Notes: generated by a model from the letters alone, not told the origin. A stretch of DNA of 64,000 nucleotides from Isoetes taiwanensis (GCA_021234155.1 JAJEKV010000259.1:372001-436000); one strand, 5' to 3'. Numbered from the stretch's first letter, positions 21,600 through 33,421 are shown. A program made the numbers and translations.

Positions 21600-23214
21600 T
21601 GTGACGTTCCAAGTATTTATACGGTATACGTATAAATATATTGACACGTCACCCAGTATAGATACGCCACCATGGGGTATGGTAACCTAGGGGGTTGACC
21701 TAAAAGGGATTAAATTAGCTATGCTAATTTAATTGTTAAGGATAATAACCTATAATTAAGGAACTATTATTTAAAAAGAATAATTAAGCTAATTATGGTT
21801 TGGGAAGGCGCCACCTGGCCAAACTCGATTGGCCAGCATGGTGAATGCTACTTTGATCCATTAAGGTGGATCACCACCCCCATATCAGCCACAATTGACC
21901 AAGAGGAGCTGAGCGCCACCTTTGAGCAGTTGAGCGCCTACCTTGCGTATACCCTTGTAACCAGAGCTGAGCACCAAGGCCAAGAAGATGGAAGTCCCCA
22001 ATGATAACGGGTCCAGCAGGAACTCAGGTGGGTGGTTAGTGTAGCTTGTGAATTCTAGGGTAGCGCCCCTGTTGGGCACTTGTGTGTTGTCTTGTCTGTT
22101 CTCTCTGTGTTTTACTTGTAGGAACTAACCCTTGATTGTAAAGGTAAGTTCTCTTTACATTCTGATTCTGGTTTTGCTCTCAAAGGATGGATTGATAGTT
22201 CTTTGCATGGTCTTACTCTGGAAATGGGGGAACTAAGGGGGGTAGAGACCTCTGAGCTCATGTATGATAGTATGCTCCTAGATAGAGCCCTGTAATATTC
22301 CCATTAGTTGCGGCCTGTGTACAAGAGACCACCGGGTCGTAGACGCTATGGTCTGGCTTAGCACCAGACAGTGGTGAAGTGGGGGTGGGGTCTTGCACGA
22401 ACATAAAAGGCTCCTGAGACTCCTACAGTGGGCTAGGCCTGATAGACGGTCACGTAGAGGGCCGGGTATGGGTCTGACACTCCCTGGGTGTAGAGGTGTG
22501 ATCCGTATGGAGCATCTTGCACTTTGAGTAGATTTAGGGTGAGTAAGTCGGGTATGGATGCGGGGGTCGCTGATGCGGCACGTATTCTCTAGCTCACCCA
22601 TGGAACCACTGTGATCCTGGAAGGGGACGCTTCCCCGACCTGCCTCATCGGACCGGGGCGTCATGAACCCTGGAGTAGACTCAAAAGGGTGATACCTTGA
22701 GTTTGCGTCTCCGGAAGGCTATAACGAAGCCATAGCGTGGATCGACCCATCTGCAAAGTGTGCACAGGAGGGGCGGATGGAGTGGACAACCCTAGCCGAT
22801 GTTCTATGCCAGCCAACGCCAGGTTATATCTCTGTCTGCTGACCTCTTGAGACCGAGCTGTCAGTCCATCCTCACTGGAGTCTGAACTGGGGTAGAACCT
22901 GGGGTTTGGGGTGTTTTCTTAGGTTTAGATGCATATTCTTTGCCGTTGGTATTTGGATGGATGCGCCACCCTCCGTGGTGGTTATTTATATGTGATTTAT
23001 GCTGTGTGCTAACCCTTGTATTCATGCTTCCGCGACGTAGGAGCCCATCGAAGGCGTGGGCCAAATGACACCTCCGTGTCCTTCACTCGAGCATCTCTAC
23101 GTGGATGGCCCGGGTCAGACGGAGGGCTCTGCTCATGGCGAGATGGTCGCCATGGGAGGGGAAAGTCCCCGTATGTATACGGCCGGGGGTCGTATATATT
23201 CAGGGAGCGTCACA
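21600..23214 (+). repeat. 5' LTR of the gypsy element
   Basis: 1,615 bp, starting TGTGACG and ending CGTCACA, a 7-bp inverted terminal motif. It is uninterrupted and serves as the reference for the empty site of Helitron 2 (between 21745 and 21746). Short frames inside it are repeated in the 3' LTR and look like chance. Confidence 0.95.
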
Positions 23215-23215
23215 G

Positions 23216-23227
23216 TGGTATCAGAGC
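23216..23227 (+). promoter_or_regulatory. Primer-binding site of the gypsy element
   Basis: TGGTATCAGAGC, one base after the 5' LTR, complementary to the 3' end of initiator tRNA-Met, the usual primer of plant LTR elements. Confidence 0.9.
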
Positions 23228-23999
23228 CGTGATTTCGATCGCTCGAAATCATAGCACTGACCAAACACTAACTCGTTAGTTCGGTAGTTAGAAGGAGGCT
23301 AATCTAGTGTGTTGCTTAGTCCTCTTTGATGTTTGGTTTTGTGTTAGGTTAAAGTAGGAAATTGTAGGTTTAAAGAAGTTAGGGCGACTGGAAGGCCCAA
23401 GTTTGGAAGAGCTATAACTTTTCATAGGTAGCTCGGATGAAGGCGAAAACGGCTCTAATGGATCGGGCACCCCTCAAATACCCTAGGGGGGCACGTCTCC
23501 CGAGGTCAAAAAGACAACAGGCCGCCGAAAAATCGAAAGGGGCGCTGCTGTCTTCGGAGGTGTTTGTTTTGAAAAGTTATGGCCGTATAAGTAACGCAGC
23601 GCCCCATACGGTCGCGCGTATTTTTATACGCGCCCGTTTGAAAATTTAAAAAAAAAATATATATATATATATATATACAAGTTTTTGTACTATCAATGGG
23701 ATAAAATAAAATGGAATGAAACGAAAATGTATAGATAGTTTAAATCATACACGTACCATCTTTTTTCATAGCAAGCTCCTAAGATAAGATTACACTACAA
23801 CAATGAAAATCAAGCAAGAAGTTAAAATCCACACGCGAACTGATAGTTTTGCATTTAGCAAGAATGTTAGAAATCAAAGACTGTATCCTATTGGGTACAG
23901 AGAAATAAAAAAAAAAATCAAGCTAAATTTAGATTAAACTGGAGTCGTATCATCTCATGCAAAAGTTTTTGATAAAATATAGACATGTATTATTTCTTA

Positions 24000-26063
24000 T
24001 ATAATTTGTCTCATAGTCTAATTTAAAGTTTTTACATAATATATTTTTTTTATCTCTCTTTGTTTGTCTATCAAAGGCATCTTTCAATGAAGCACAACTT
24101 ATCCCCTATTACTATTTAGATATCAGTATTATAGGCTACAAAAATGGATGGCCAGTACCAGCAATCCAAAAGAACCAAGCAACATCGTGGTGAAGTTACA
24201 TGTGGGGAAACTCGCCAATACAGTTTGGAGGAATAGCCTCTGTTGGCACCTTACAAAATATTAAATGTGCTTTTAGTTTTGTAAACTAGATGCAATGGCT
24301 CGTTCAACGAACAACCATTAGGTTTGATGCTCAATCATTGAGTGACGTTTTTATATATGTCTATTTTTGTCTCATTGTATGACTTAACATTGTGAATTTG
24401 ATGAGATTTTTTCTCAGTGTGTATGTCATATTGACTATTATTTTAGTAGCTATAGACAGACGCAAAGGCGTTATAGGCTATCAAATGACTCAAATCTAGC
24501 ATTGAAATGTCAACCTTACATGTAGATATGTCAATGTGGATTAATGACATAAAGAATAATATGAGTATCCACCCCATGGTCGCGGATGCCACCACTGAAT
24601 GTGGCAATTGTGCTATTGAAAGCAAACAAAAATTGTACAGTTTTGTGCGTACGACCATCGCAATCATTCTCCTGGAGTTCTTCCTAGTGTTATGTCAAGC
24701 CCTATCTTTTATGCCCCTACATTTTATGCCCCCAAACAAAGTTGCAGAAAGCCAGTTGCACTATTGTAAAGCAAAAAAAAAAAGGTTAACATATTTAAAA
24801 ACTTCAGCAACTGATCTTGTTCATGAGGTCAATGAATAGAATATCAGGATATTAGAAACTATATCACATCCATGGCACAAAACAAGCCATCAACTTAATA
24901 ACCACCATTGTTACATTATCAAATTGCACTAAATGGTCTTATATTCTCAATAGACAAGATCACAAATACATCACACAGCATTATTTAGATATGCAACATC
25001 TCTCTCGTGTCATGTGCTCCTTTACCAACATATGTTGCTCTATTTAGGATGACAGATCAAGTGCTCTCTTCACTCTTCTACCACTCAACATTGGAACAGC
25101 TCCAGCTATAAAGGAGCGACGACAATTGCAGCTCCACAATTGCAGCTCTCTCGACATCTAGATCTGTAATGCATATGCAAAGTACTAGCTAGCCACTTTC
25201 GAGAGAGATAAATCACCATTCACGCAAGTATTTTGGACGGTGGGCCTTCCCTGCAATTCAATCTTCCATGTTGCACTCTACCTCAAGCATATCCACTTTG
25301 CACTCTACATCTCAGCTAGATTTAATGTACATCTTTGCATAGCAATATCAACGAAAAAAAGCAAACTGAAAAGAAGCAACCACGTTGAGCCAACAAAAAG
25401 TAATTCCTTAATGAGCTGTGGATGAGCTGATGCGTATAAAGCAACAAACAGGTCTGTTTTGCTAAGACCCCTGCCATAACGACCTGGCCTCGTTGTGATT
25501 AGAAAAAGACTCGTGTACTATACATGCCGCTGCTATCTTCACCTATTATTTTGTCATTTTGTCTGCAAACAAAATGACAGAGCAAACAAACAAATTAAAA
25601 TCTTCATAATTTACCTCCATAGATTTATGCACCAAACACTGCTCTCTTTAGCTTCTGCACGCAAAACTTCCCAAGGTGACAATCTTTCCAAGACAAATAT
25701 GTATAAAAAACATAGAAGCTTCGTGCTCTAATGCATGGAGGCATTAGAATACTAATAACATATCATTCTTGCCCTGGTTTACCTTTGACTTTAACAATGT
25801 TAGAATACTAATAACATATCATTCTTGCCGGGGTTTGCCTTTTATTCCTACTATAATACGAGAAGGAAAATAAGTCTTGACCAGTTCGCAACATGCACAT
25901 GCCTATAAATTGCTACTTCAACAAAGACGATCTAGGTACCAATATCTGCTTCCTAACTAGAGTGATGCTCGGACATCTCAATCTAAAATCAGACAATCAA
26001 TAGCCAGGCCTTCAAAAAGATTAAACTTGTATGCATAGAAAGATTAGTTGTCAGAGATCTTAC
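24000..26063. other. Helitron 1 interior without recognised gene
   Basis: AT-rich, with no convincing protein. A direct repeat containing AGAATACTAATAACATATCA occurs near 25745 and 25800. This may be further captured or filler DNA, or may lie outside the Helitron if its 3' end is further right than assumed. Confidence 0.35.
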
Positions 26064-26153
26064 CTTCTATAGCCAGCCAGTTGACAATCTCCATCACGTA
26101 TGCAAAATGGTTCACCAAAGAGCTGCATCGAACATGTATCTGCTCCATCATAG
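26064..26153 (-). other. Possible exon of unknown origin in Helitron 1
   Basis: A 90-bp block bordered by TATGCAG| and GAAG|GTAAGA, ideal splice sites on the minus strand, just beyond the last MAP65 exon. Two of three frames are open. Neither reads as MAP65, so it could be a second captured gene or a chance match. Confidence 0.3.
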
Positions 26154-26276
26154 CTGCATATCAGAAATGATACAGTTTCACTTGAATCCGACCATGTGAT
26201 CCTGCACATGATCCAGAGAAAAAAAATTATTTAAAAAGCTAAGTAAATCGTGCACTATATGCAGGAATCCTCATCA

Positions 26277-27435
26277 AACCTTGTTATAATCTTCAAGCCA
26301 ACTTTCTTCTTCACAAGCTGACATCCACTTCTCTATCCTTTCTAAGATATCTTTCCTACTTGAAGCAACTTCTTTTGCTTTTGCTATGTGGTCTTCCAGC
26401 CTTGCTAGAAGATCAGATGGCTCTACCATGCCTACAAAAAGAGAGCAGATCAGCCTAAACATAATTTTCCAAGTCGCTCACACACTTTTCGATAAGAGAG
26501 TTTGTCTGGTCTTCTGCTGTACTCGGATCAGGTTCCATTGTGCATGTCTGCATATTTCTTCCAGCTCTATTCTCCGTTTAAGAAGAATCTCTTTCAGCTT
26601 GGTTGCCTTCAACCTCTCAAGGCGTTCTACCTCCACCTCAGCCTGACACAAGGAAAAACAAATTCAGGTTAGGCATCAACAAAAATTCAGAGATAGTGAG
26701 GGCAACAATAAAGAGACATACCTCCTCTATTATGTCAAATGCTAAAGCTTCAGATGCAACAATTTCTGAAGCTGGTTTAGAAATATTTGAAGGACCTAGG
26801 TCTTGAAGCTAACAAGTTAAACAAAACAACAGTTTATCAATGCTAAGCTCTAAAAACTTTATTACGCAAGTATTCACAAATTACCCGTTGTATAAGGCGC
26901 TTCTTTTCATCTTCGAAGGATTCAATGCATTGAGTTAGCCTTTGCAATGTGTCATTACTGATGCTCTTTGGTTGCCCATTTGCAGAATCATCCAGAGTTG
27001 GATGGACCTCGCTCGCTTATGGTTTTAAAAAAATCTATGGCTAGAACAGTGCATAGCTTATATACTGAATTCACATATTCTAAGACCATGTGCAATCGGC
27101 TACTCTGCAAAGCAAACGCATCAAATTAGAATCACTTTCTACTTCTCGTTATAATGATTTGGCAAATTATTTACCTTTTCTTTCTGCAAGGACTGAAGCT
27201 GAATCTGATACTCTTCCAACCTTTTCAATGATAAGTCTGGTTCACTTCCAAGATCAGCAGGATCATCATCGGGCATTGGACTATCCGATATCTCTTTTGC
27301 AATTTTCTGAATTTGGGATCTAATGTCCACTAATTGCTTAGCACGCTCCTCCTTTTTGCAGCGAAGCTCTTCCAACTGAGGACATCAAAGAAGCAAGTTC
27401 TGCTTCAGAATCTGCCAAGGCCTGGTGCAAACGAG
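26277..27435 (-). pseudogene. Captured MAP65 (microtubule-associated protein 65) fragment
   Basis: Exon-like blocks in MAP65 order on the minus strand: QALADSEAELASL (27430-27385) joined to LEELRCKKEERAKQL and LSLKRLEEYQIQLQSLQKEK (to 27175, donor GTAAAT); SEVHPTLDD...NDTLQRLTQCIESFEDE (27010-26886); LQDLGPSNISK...ALAFDIIEE (~26810-26725); AEVEVERLERLKATKLKEI (26645-26500); [13 protein letters not shown]...[17 protein letters not shown] (26430-26277). MAP65/ASE1 proteins bundle antiparallel microtubules. Introns are retained, so genomic DNA was captured. Parts expected between blocks (for example the LWNLMDT region) are missing and neither gene end is present. It starts within about 30 bp of the helicase stop codon. 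Confidence 0.85.
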
Positions 27436-27462
27436 ACATTCAATAAAGTGGAATTGTCATTT

Positions 27463-28800
27463 TCATTGCAGCAGCTCCTTAAACACCACATTCCTTGTTG
27501 TGACAGTAGATGACGTGCCATTGTGCAATATAATCACGTCTTCTCTACGACGAATCCTCGTTAGTGCTGTATAAAGCTGGCCGTGAGCAAACACATTTGT
27601 CCGCAGATCCAGAACAATTTTATCTAATGTAAGTCCAAGACAACTATGGAATGTTGTCGAATATGCAAGCCTCAAGGGTAATTGACGACGATGGATGGTG
27701 AACGATGAATTCTTAGGTTGGTGATAGAAGTCCGCACGAGATATGGGATGTATATTATCTTCAGCAAGTCTCCCATCAGTTCCAACAAGACGAACAGTAA
27801 CATATCTATCATGCATAGAATGAATGACAACTCTTGCATTTTTGACGAGTCCCTTCTCTGCGTCTAACAATCTCATGATATGACATATTGCTCCCTCTTT
27901 TAGTTCAACTACATGCCGCGGTAAAGTTGGATGTTCATAACTATGGAGAAAGTCATTTTCTGTGAGTGCAGCAGTGTGGACAACTTGGTCATTTTCTTTG
28001 ATGGAGTCATAGCTGAAGTATCTCCTTTTTGACCCAGCTACACGGTCAAGAATAGATTTATTGAATTCGTCGACATGAGGCAATGCTAGCACATCGGCTG
28101 GAAACAAAAAATCCTTGGCCTCATCAATGGAATTTGTAGTTCGAAATAGTGTAAGGTTAACAGTATCAATTTGCCAATTTTCACCTATTTGTGTAACACA
28201 TTCTATGAGTTCTTGATCGCCAGCGTTTCTTATAGGCTGCTCCAATTTGTGAACAGTAAATGACCTCCATGTGGATGAGGATTTGACCGACGCAGATATT
28301 GTCGCTTGCCTTCCTGAGCCTTGTACGATAGGTGCTATTTGTCTGAAGTCCCCAGCTGCTATAAAACACTTTCCACCAAAGGGGTGGCTATTATTGCAAA
28401 TCTGCTGCAGAAGAGCATCAACGGACTCTACAACAGCCTTGTTGGCCATAGCAAATTCATCCCAAACGATTACATCTGCTTCTCTAAGTAATGCTGCTTT
28501 ACTAGAATTTCGGTCAATCATCGATTGGATGGCAACGTTATTTTCATTTACAGGAATTTGAAACAATGAGTGGGCAGTTTTTCCACCAGGGTATAACTGG
28601 CCTGCTAGAGCAGTTGTTGCGCAAACCAACACTATTCGTTGATGCCCCCTTATCAGGAAACATATTGCATTGAGAAGAAAGGTCTTGCCTGTTCCTCCTT
28701 TTCCATAAATAAATATCGGGCTTTTTATTCCCGGCTGTTCCGTGATCATTGCAATATGATCGTATACATAAGCTTGATCACCATTCATTTTATTTCTCAT
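27463..28800 (-). CDS. Helitron 1 PIF1-like helicase domain
   Basis: Uninterrupted frame of 445 aa. Motifs visible: Walker A GKGGTGKTFL (about residues 34-43), ATTALAG (Ia), Walker B VIVWDEFAM, motif III AAGDFRQIAP, motif V-like AYSTTFHSCLGLTLDK and motif VI HGQLYTALTRIRRRED. It is the C-terminal half of a Helitron RepHel protein, the SF1 helicase thought to unwind DNA during rolling-circle transposition. Its first ATG overlaps the stop of the Rep frame by ATGA (28797-28800), a -1 shift relative to Rep. In other Helitrons the two are one chain, so this is probably a frameshift mutation, though the helicase part itself looks intact. Confidence 0.9.
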   Translation of the reverse strand: MRNKMNGDQAYVYDHIAMITEQPGIKSPIFIYGKGGTGKTFLLNAICFLIRGHQRIVLVCATTALAGQLYPGGKTAHSLFQIPVNENNVAIQSMIDRNSSKAALLREADVIVWDEFAMANKAVVESVDALLQQICNNSHPFGGKCFIAAGDFRQIAPIVQGSGRQATISASVKSSSTWRSFTVHKLEQPIRNAGDQELIECVTQIGENWQIDTVNLTLFRTTNSIDEAKDFLFPADVLALPHVDEFNKSILDRVAGSKRRYFSYDSIKENDQVVHTAALTENDFLHSYEHPTLPRHVVELKEGAICHIMRLLDAEKGLVKNARVVIHSMHDRYVTVRLVGTDGRLAEDNIHPISRADFYHQPKNSSFTIHRRQLPLRLAYSTTFHSCLGLTLDKIVLDLRTNVFAHGQLYTALTRIRRREDVIILHNGTSSTVTTRNVVFKELLQ

Positions 28801-31085
28801 TTCATTTGCATTACTCTAATATGTGCTATGGTCCCGATATTTGCGTAGTTCTTCCAGCACTGACCAAATGCAGTTACCGTGGTTCCATGTTGCACCAACA
28901 CATTTTCTATACACATGAGTGCACGCTGGGTTGCAACTAATTGAGTTGATTCTATAGAGAAATCAGCTGTCAAGTTCTCGCAAAATTGATTCCATAAATC
29001 TATGGCTGCCGCACCATCAAGTATAAGAAGTGCGAATAGAAATCGGAGTTGCCCAGGCGTGCGAAGAGAAGCACTCGCCTCTTGCATAGTTAATATAGAT
29101 TCCGACGTATCTTGTAGCAAACCCATAGCAGTAACAGTCTGTTGATATGTGTCATATCTATGACCATTATATACCTTTAAGTCCTCCCATGTTCTTGGCG
29201 CAGTGTGCAGCAGCAACTGACGCAAATAGAATACCTCTCCCTGGCGTGGCATCACTAATCTTACTCTGCAAACTCTCTCTCCTTTTTTTCGTTTACGCAC
29301 TACATTTCTAGCAATGCCCTCTTGTGCCATTTCCAAATATTCATCAGCAGCGTTGGTTATCTGTTTTGCAGGCAGGAATGTGTATTGCTCATAGTAATCT
29401 ACATATGTGAGGTCTGAGAATTCTGCGGCAGAGGGGCGAAGGAAATATCGATCAAGCAATGACCCAGTGTTTGCTCTTTTATAACGTACATGACCTCTTT
29501 CTTGCAGATGCACTGGGAGGCACTTTACAGATGGACATTTTTCTGACACATGGTACAAAAACAAACGCCATGCTGCTTCAGTAGATGATACATACCTCGC
29601 CGCTATGTAATCATCTACTTCAGACCGAGCATGCGATTGGGGTTCGATCCGATATTGTACTTTGTCATAACCTTTATAGATGTACGTGTACAAATACATA
29701 AACACCTGAACTGTTGCTGCTATATCCACATTGATATGACAGTTGAGTTGCTTTAAAAGGAAAGGAGAATATGATACCACATAAATATCTTCTTCACTGC
29801 GTCTTCGATACTGAACGTACCCTCTGGCGTCCACATAAGTCGCCTCAACCATAGGCCGTGGGTATTTCCAGCTGCATTTACCATTCTGTTGGCAGCGCGT
29901 AGAATGATGATGAATCATATATTTCTGTACTAGGTCGGCAAGTTCTGCATCATGGGGCATCTCAGCAGAGATCAAACAGTCTATCATCCCCATTGGTATC
30001 TCATTTTGTGTTTTCACAATCATATGAGCATGAGGAAGCCCCCTCTTCTGGAACTCGATTACATGCATCATATATGCAATCGGTCCAAAATACAACCGCA
30101 ACAACCTTTTCAAGTGCTGTAGACGTGCATGAAACACACGCACAACCACTGTTGGTATTTCCGCAGCACTTTGACCAGGTCGCAACCTTGCTTCTATCTC
30201 TGGCCACTGTGGGTTTGTAGTCATAGTTATAAACAGCGTAGGACGCCCCTTAGCCCTCGCAAGTGCGAGTGCATCCGCCATCTGAACTGAACACCATAGT
30301 TTTGAACCAAGAAAAGAAGATGGCAACATTATACGTGACTCGTGCTGCTCATCAACATCAGCAAAGTCATCATCCCTGTCTGCACCATTTCTAGTATATT
30401 CATTAGTTGCCAGGAAGTTTAGTTTCTCTTCCTCATACCTGGAATACATATCTACCAGATACTCACAAGTAAGACGACCTAGCTGCAAAAATCTCTCTTC
30501 ATGCAGCAGCCGTGATCTGTACCAGTCAATCTGAGAGAAACGATGTTCATTATAAGGATGCCAGCCAAGCGTGCCATGCGGAAAGAGCAATGGATATTGC
30601 AAGGCTTCGTATTGGGCATCTAGTATGCTGATATAAACTGGACGATGGTTATTGTGAAGCCAGAAAACACTGGCCCTCGGGTTAAGAGTCACACTATTAT
30701 TGGCATGTATGATAGCAGCAACCTCATTATCTACAACCGTGCCATTTAACATTAGCAATGCTGTTTCTGCACGCATGTCCTTCACCCGTTTTATCAGTAT
30801 ACAATATGGGTTTACATCTTGCAATATACTACCGATCTGCATCACCCACTGGGCTGGAAGCGACTGTGAATCAGCAGTTGTAAACCTTTCAGCTTGATCA
30901 TGTACATACCAATGCAACGGCTGGTCTGGCTTTGTAACAGGGAATAGTTGATGATATGTCCGTCCCATCATAGCAACCGAAGATGGTGACTCCAATCTAA
31001 CAAACTCTCCTTGAACACATAACGCAGTGAAGCAAAAGAGACGATTTAACTTCCAGGCTATCCGCTTTGAAACCCCTCTCTCCAT
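28797..31085 (-). CDS. Helitron 1 Rep (HUH endonuclease) domain
   Basis: Frame of up to 762 aa. Rep motifs in order are LFITMTTNPQWPE (motif 1), GLPHAHMIV (motif 2, HUH histidines) and the two-tyrosine motif YLYTYIYKGYDK. These are the nicking and joining centre of Helitron rolling-circle transposases, with both Tyr and both His present. After the catalytic core the chain continues about 250 aa to the link with the helicase. The annotated first Met lies within the family's conserved stretch, because the upstream part of the protein is in another frame (break near 31078, a run of G). Confidence 0.9.
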   Translation of the reverse strand: MERGVSKRIAWKLNRLFCFTALCVQGEFVRLESPSSVAMMGRTYHQLFPVTKPDQPLHWYVHDQAERFTTADSQSLPAQWVMQIGSILQDVNPYCILIKRVKDMRAETALLMLNGTVVDNEVAAIIHANNSVTLNPRASVFWLHNNHRPVYISILDAQYEALQYPLLFPHGTLGWHPYNEHRFSQIDWYRSRLLHEERFLQLGRLTCEYLVDMYSRYEEEKLNFLATNEYTRNGADRDDDFADVDEQHESRIMLPSSFLGSKLWCSVQMADALALARAKGRPTLFITMTTNPQWPEIEARLRPGQSAAEIPTVVVRVFHARLQHLKRLLRLYFGPIAYMMHVIEFQKRGLPHAHMIVKTQNEIPMGMIDCLISAEMPHDAELADLVQKYMIHHHSTRCQQNGKCSWKYPRPMVEATYVDARGYVQYRRRSEEDIYVVSYSPFLLKQLNCHINVDIAATVQVFMYLYTYIYKGYDKVQYRIEPQSHARSEVDDYIAARYVSSTEAAWRLFLYHVSEKCPSVKCLPVHLQERGHVRYKRANTGSLLDRYFLRPSAAEFSDLTYVDYYEQYTFLPAKQITNAADEYLEMAQEGIARNVVRKRKKGERVCRVRLVMPRQGEVFYLRQLLLHTAPRTWEDLKVYNGHRYDTYQQTVTAMGLLQDTSESILTMQEASASLRTPGQLRFLFALLILDGAAAIDLWNQFCENLTADFSIESTQLVATQRALMCIENVLVQHGTTVTAFGQCWKNYANIGTIAHIRVMQMK

Positions 31086-31872
31086 AAAGATGCCTCAAAG
31101 CGGTAGGGAGTTCGGGTAATTTTGGAAGAATACGATGGCCATTGTTGCAACAAAACAGGTCACTTTCACTCTGCAACAATATTGTATTGCAAAAGCGACA
31201 CACTTTATTCCAAAGGAAATCACTGTTATTGCCAAGCCCAGGCCTATGGTTTTCCATCCTCGATATTTGCCAAGACCAATGCTGTCTTGTTGTTCTCATT
31301 TCGACTCCATCTCCTCGCTCACCACCACGAGTCACGGTAGCACATGATTACCTCAATAGGATTGCCGGTGCTGGCGACCATATAGTTCTTTGCCCCCATA
31401 CTGCTTCACCATTTTGTGTGCTAGATTCTCCCGCATTACTGCAGTCTCCACAATCATATTGCACCACAACACTACCTTCAACAACAGGTTGGGCTTTGAC
31501 CCCTGTCAGCTCATGCCCGCCACAAGAACCACCAATTAAATCTTCACCAATCCCGCCAATCAGGTCGTCATGAATAGCAGTACCATCATCAGATTGTCCT
31601 CCCTCACTTCTAGTGACACTTCCTGTCTGTTCTTCACAATTACCTTGCTCTTCTCTCACCTGCTGCCTCCTGCTTCCAGATTCCCGTGTATACCTCTTCC
31701 TTTCCCTGTCGCATTGTCTCAACGCAGCTTTCCGCTCCTCGGAAATTCTAGCATACCACCTGCGCTGATATTCGTTGCGCTTTAGCCTTCTAAGCTCCTC
31801 CTTTGAATACTTTCTGTTTGGATCTATGTCTATGATTCGTCTTGGCATTGTAACCGTTCTGCAATATGCCAA
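31079..31872 (-). pseudogene. Helitron 1 N-terminal region with zinc motif, out of frame
   Basis: Frame 31872-31348 begins with a basic Arg/Glu-rich segment (NEYQRRWYARISEERKAALR) typical of Helitron N-termini. A second frame, 31335 to about 31079, has CRFCNTILLQSESDLFCCNNG and LPKLPELP, the zinc-binding motif before Rep. The first frame ends at 31348, and the second leaves the Rep frame at a G-run near 31078. Either an intron plus one frameshift or two frameshifts separate them, so a complete RepHel cannot be made as read. Confidence 0.75.
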
Positions 31873-33271
31873 TTACTTCTGGTCACATAATCTGAACATA
31901 AAACACCTCATAAAAGTCCCCAACAAAATGGATAGCACATGGCACGACTAGGTAGATTGGCTTTAATAGAATCAGATGGGACTTTTAAGTCTGAACTGCA
32001 GTTATTCTATAGCTTTCTAAAGTTCTCGTCTCTTTGTGCAAGGAGATTAGATCAATCCTTGCTTGCTTTACAAATAATGCCACTTTCTCGCCTTTGAGCA
32101 AGCAAAGGGGTTGCTGGATATAAAGGTTGGGAGTCATTTGTTTAAAATATAACATCTTAAATCATGGAATGAAAAATATGATGGAATTAAACTAGAAAAG
32201 TGCTGCCATGAAAATTAAACTAGAAAAGTGATGCCATGAAGATGCCAGTGATGATGAGAGACTCTGGCCAGAAGGAAATTCTGGATCCTAGTGTGATCGC
32301 CATCCATGCATTTCACATCAAAAATTTGCATGGTGCCATATGGAGCTTAAGGTATATGAACCGCTGATTTGTCAAGGTCATGGTCTCTTTCTAGAGGCAG
32401 CCCACCTTCTCTTAAAGAACTCAAATGTTTTTTATATCCAAACAACATACACACTTCTGCAAAGAATAACAAAAAAAAAAAAAAATAGAACATGATGTTT
32501 ACCTTCTTACGAAAATTATATAGAAGGAAGAAATGCTTGTACAAATGATAGCCAATATGCTGGTGAAGCAAGCAAACTGATGAGAGCAGAGCTCTACAAC
32601 AAAACTCAGTATTTTGCCATCACATGAAACGGCATCAAGACGTAAAGACAACAGGAAATCGAAATCCAATAAATTGGAGCACCAACATTACTCATTACTC
32701 TGCATCACATGTGCTGCTCGCTTCTTGTTCTTGCTTAATTCTCATATAATCCTGCATCAACTAGAAACTGCAAATTCAATACAGAAGGGAATATATTAAT
32801 GGGTTGTGACGATGCATTCTATCTGCTAAATGTCTACTCTGGCATGATGCACAAGTGCCCAAGCAAGAAGGCAACAAAATGGAAAGAGCTTTGACCTCTT
32901 TCAGCATTTTAGCAGAACCATAGTTCAGCTGAAAGATGCAAATCCAGTGTCTACAATAGATAAAGAGAATTTAAGGATTAGGTGCTCAAACATTTGGCAA
33001 ATTGTAGAAGCAGGATTATTTGCAACTTGAACTTAAATAGAAGTGGATTTGGCAGCTGCAAAAATGTGTTTATCTTTCAAAATTTCCAGGGATACATGCA
33101 GGCAAAAGTGTGTTTACCTTTAAAATTCAAAGCTCCATTGAAACAATTCGCAGAGAACAGATCATTTGTTGCTGGACAATACATCAGGCGCCATAGCTGC
33201 GACCGAGGCCCGCGAGGAAATCGAAGAATTAGGCCTCATAACTTGCTGATTTTCTTGCAGTACAACGGGCG
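31873..33271. other. Helitron 1 5' noncoding region
   Basis: About 1.9 kb between the N-terminal ORF and the 5' terminus at 33777 with no recognisable protein. It presumably holds promoter and leader. Long A and T runs occur near 32469-32483. Confidence 0.4.
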
Positions 33272-33421
33272 CCATGACTGCGACCAAGCTCCGCAAAGAA
33301 AAAGAAAATGAAGAAATAGCCTAAATGGGAAAAAAAAATCCGATATGCCATGACTGCGACCAAGCTCCACGAAGAAAAAGAAAATGAAGAAATACCCTAA
33401 ATGGGGAAAAAAAATCCGATA
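33272..33421. repeat. Tandem repeat in Helitron 1 subterminal region
   Basis: Two adjacent units of about 75 bp, each with GCCATGACTGCGACCAAGCT, then AAGAAAAAGAAAATGAAG and ending AAAAATCCGATAT. A diverged third copy (CGCCATAGCTGCGACCGAGG) precedes them at about 33188. Confidence 0.8.

Noticed and set aside
21795-22004. 69-codon frame repeated identically at 48008-48217
   Set aside because: The repetition is due to the two LTRs, not to selection on a protein.
22278-22664. 128-codon minus frame in the LTR (again at 48491-48886)
   Set aside because: Same LTR sequence; no recognised protein and length differs by an indel between the copies.
23658-23700. 3' end of Helitron 1 at the (AT)n tract
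   Set aside because: The bases there read CAAG on plus (CTTG on minus), which is not CTRR, and there is no GC hairpin, so the border is left open.
29993-30220. 75-codon plus frame inside Rep
   Set aside because: Shadow of the Rep coding strand.
33188-33421. CRISPR-like array
   Set aside because: Only two to three adjoining direct units without spacers, in a eukaryotic Helitron; a simple tandem repeat.
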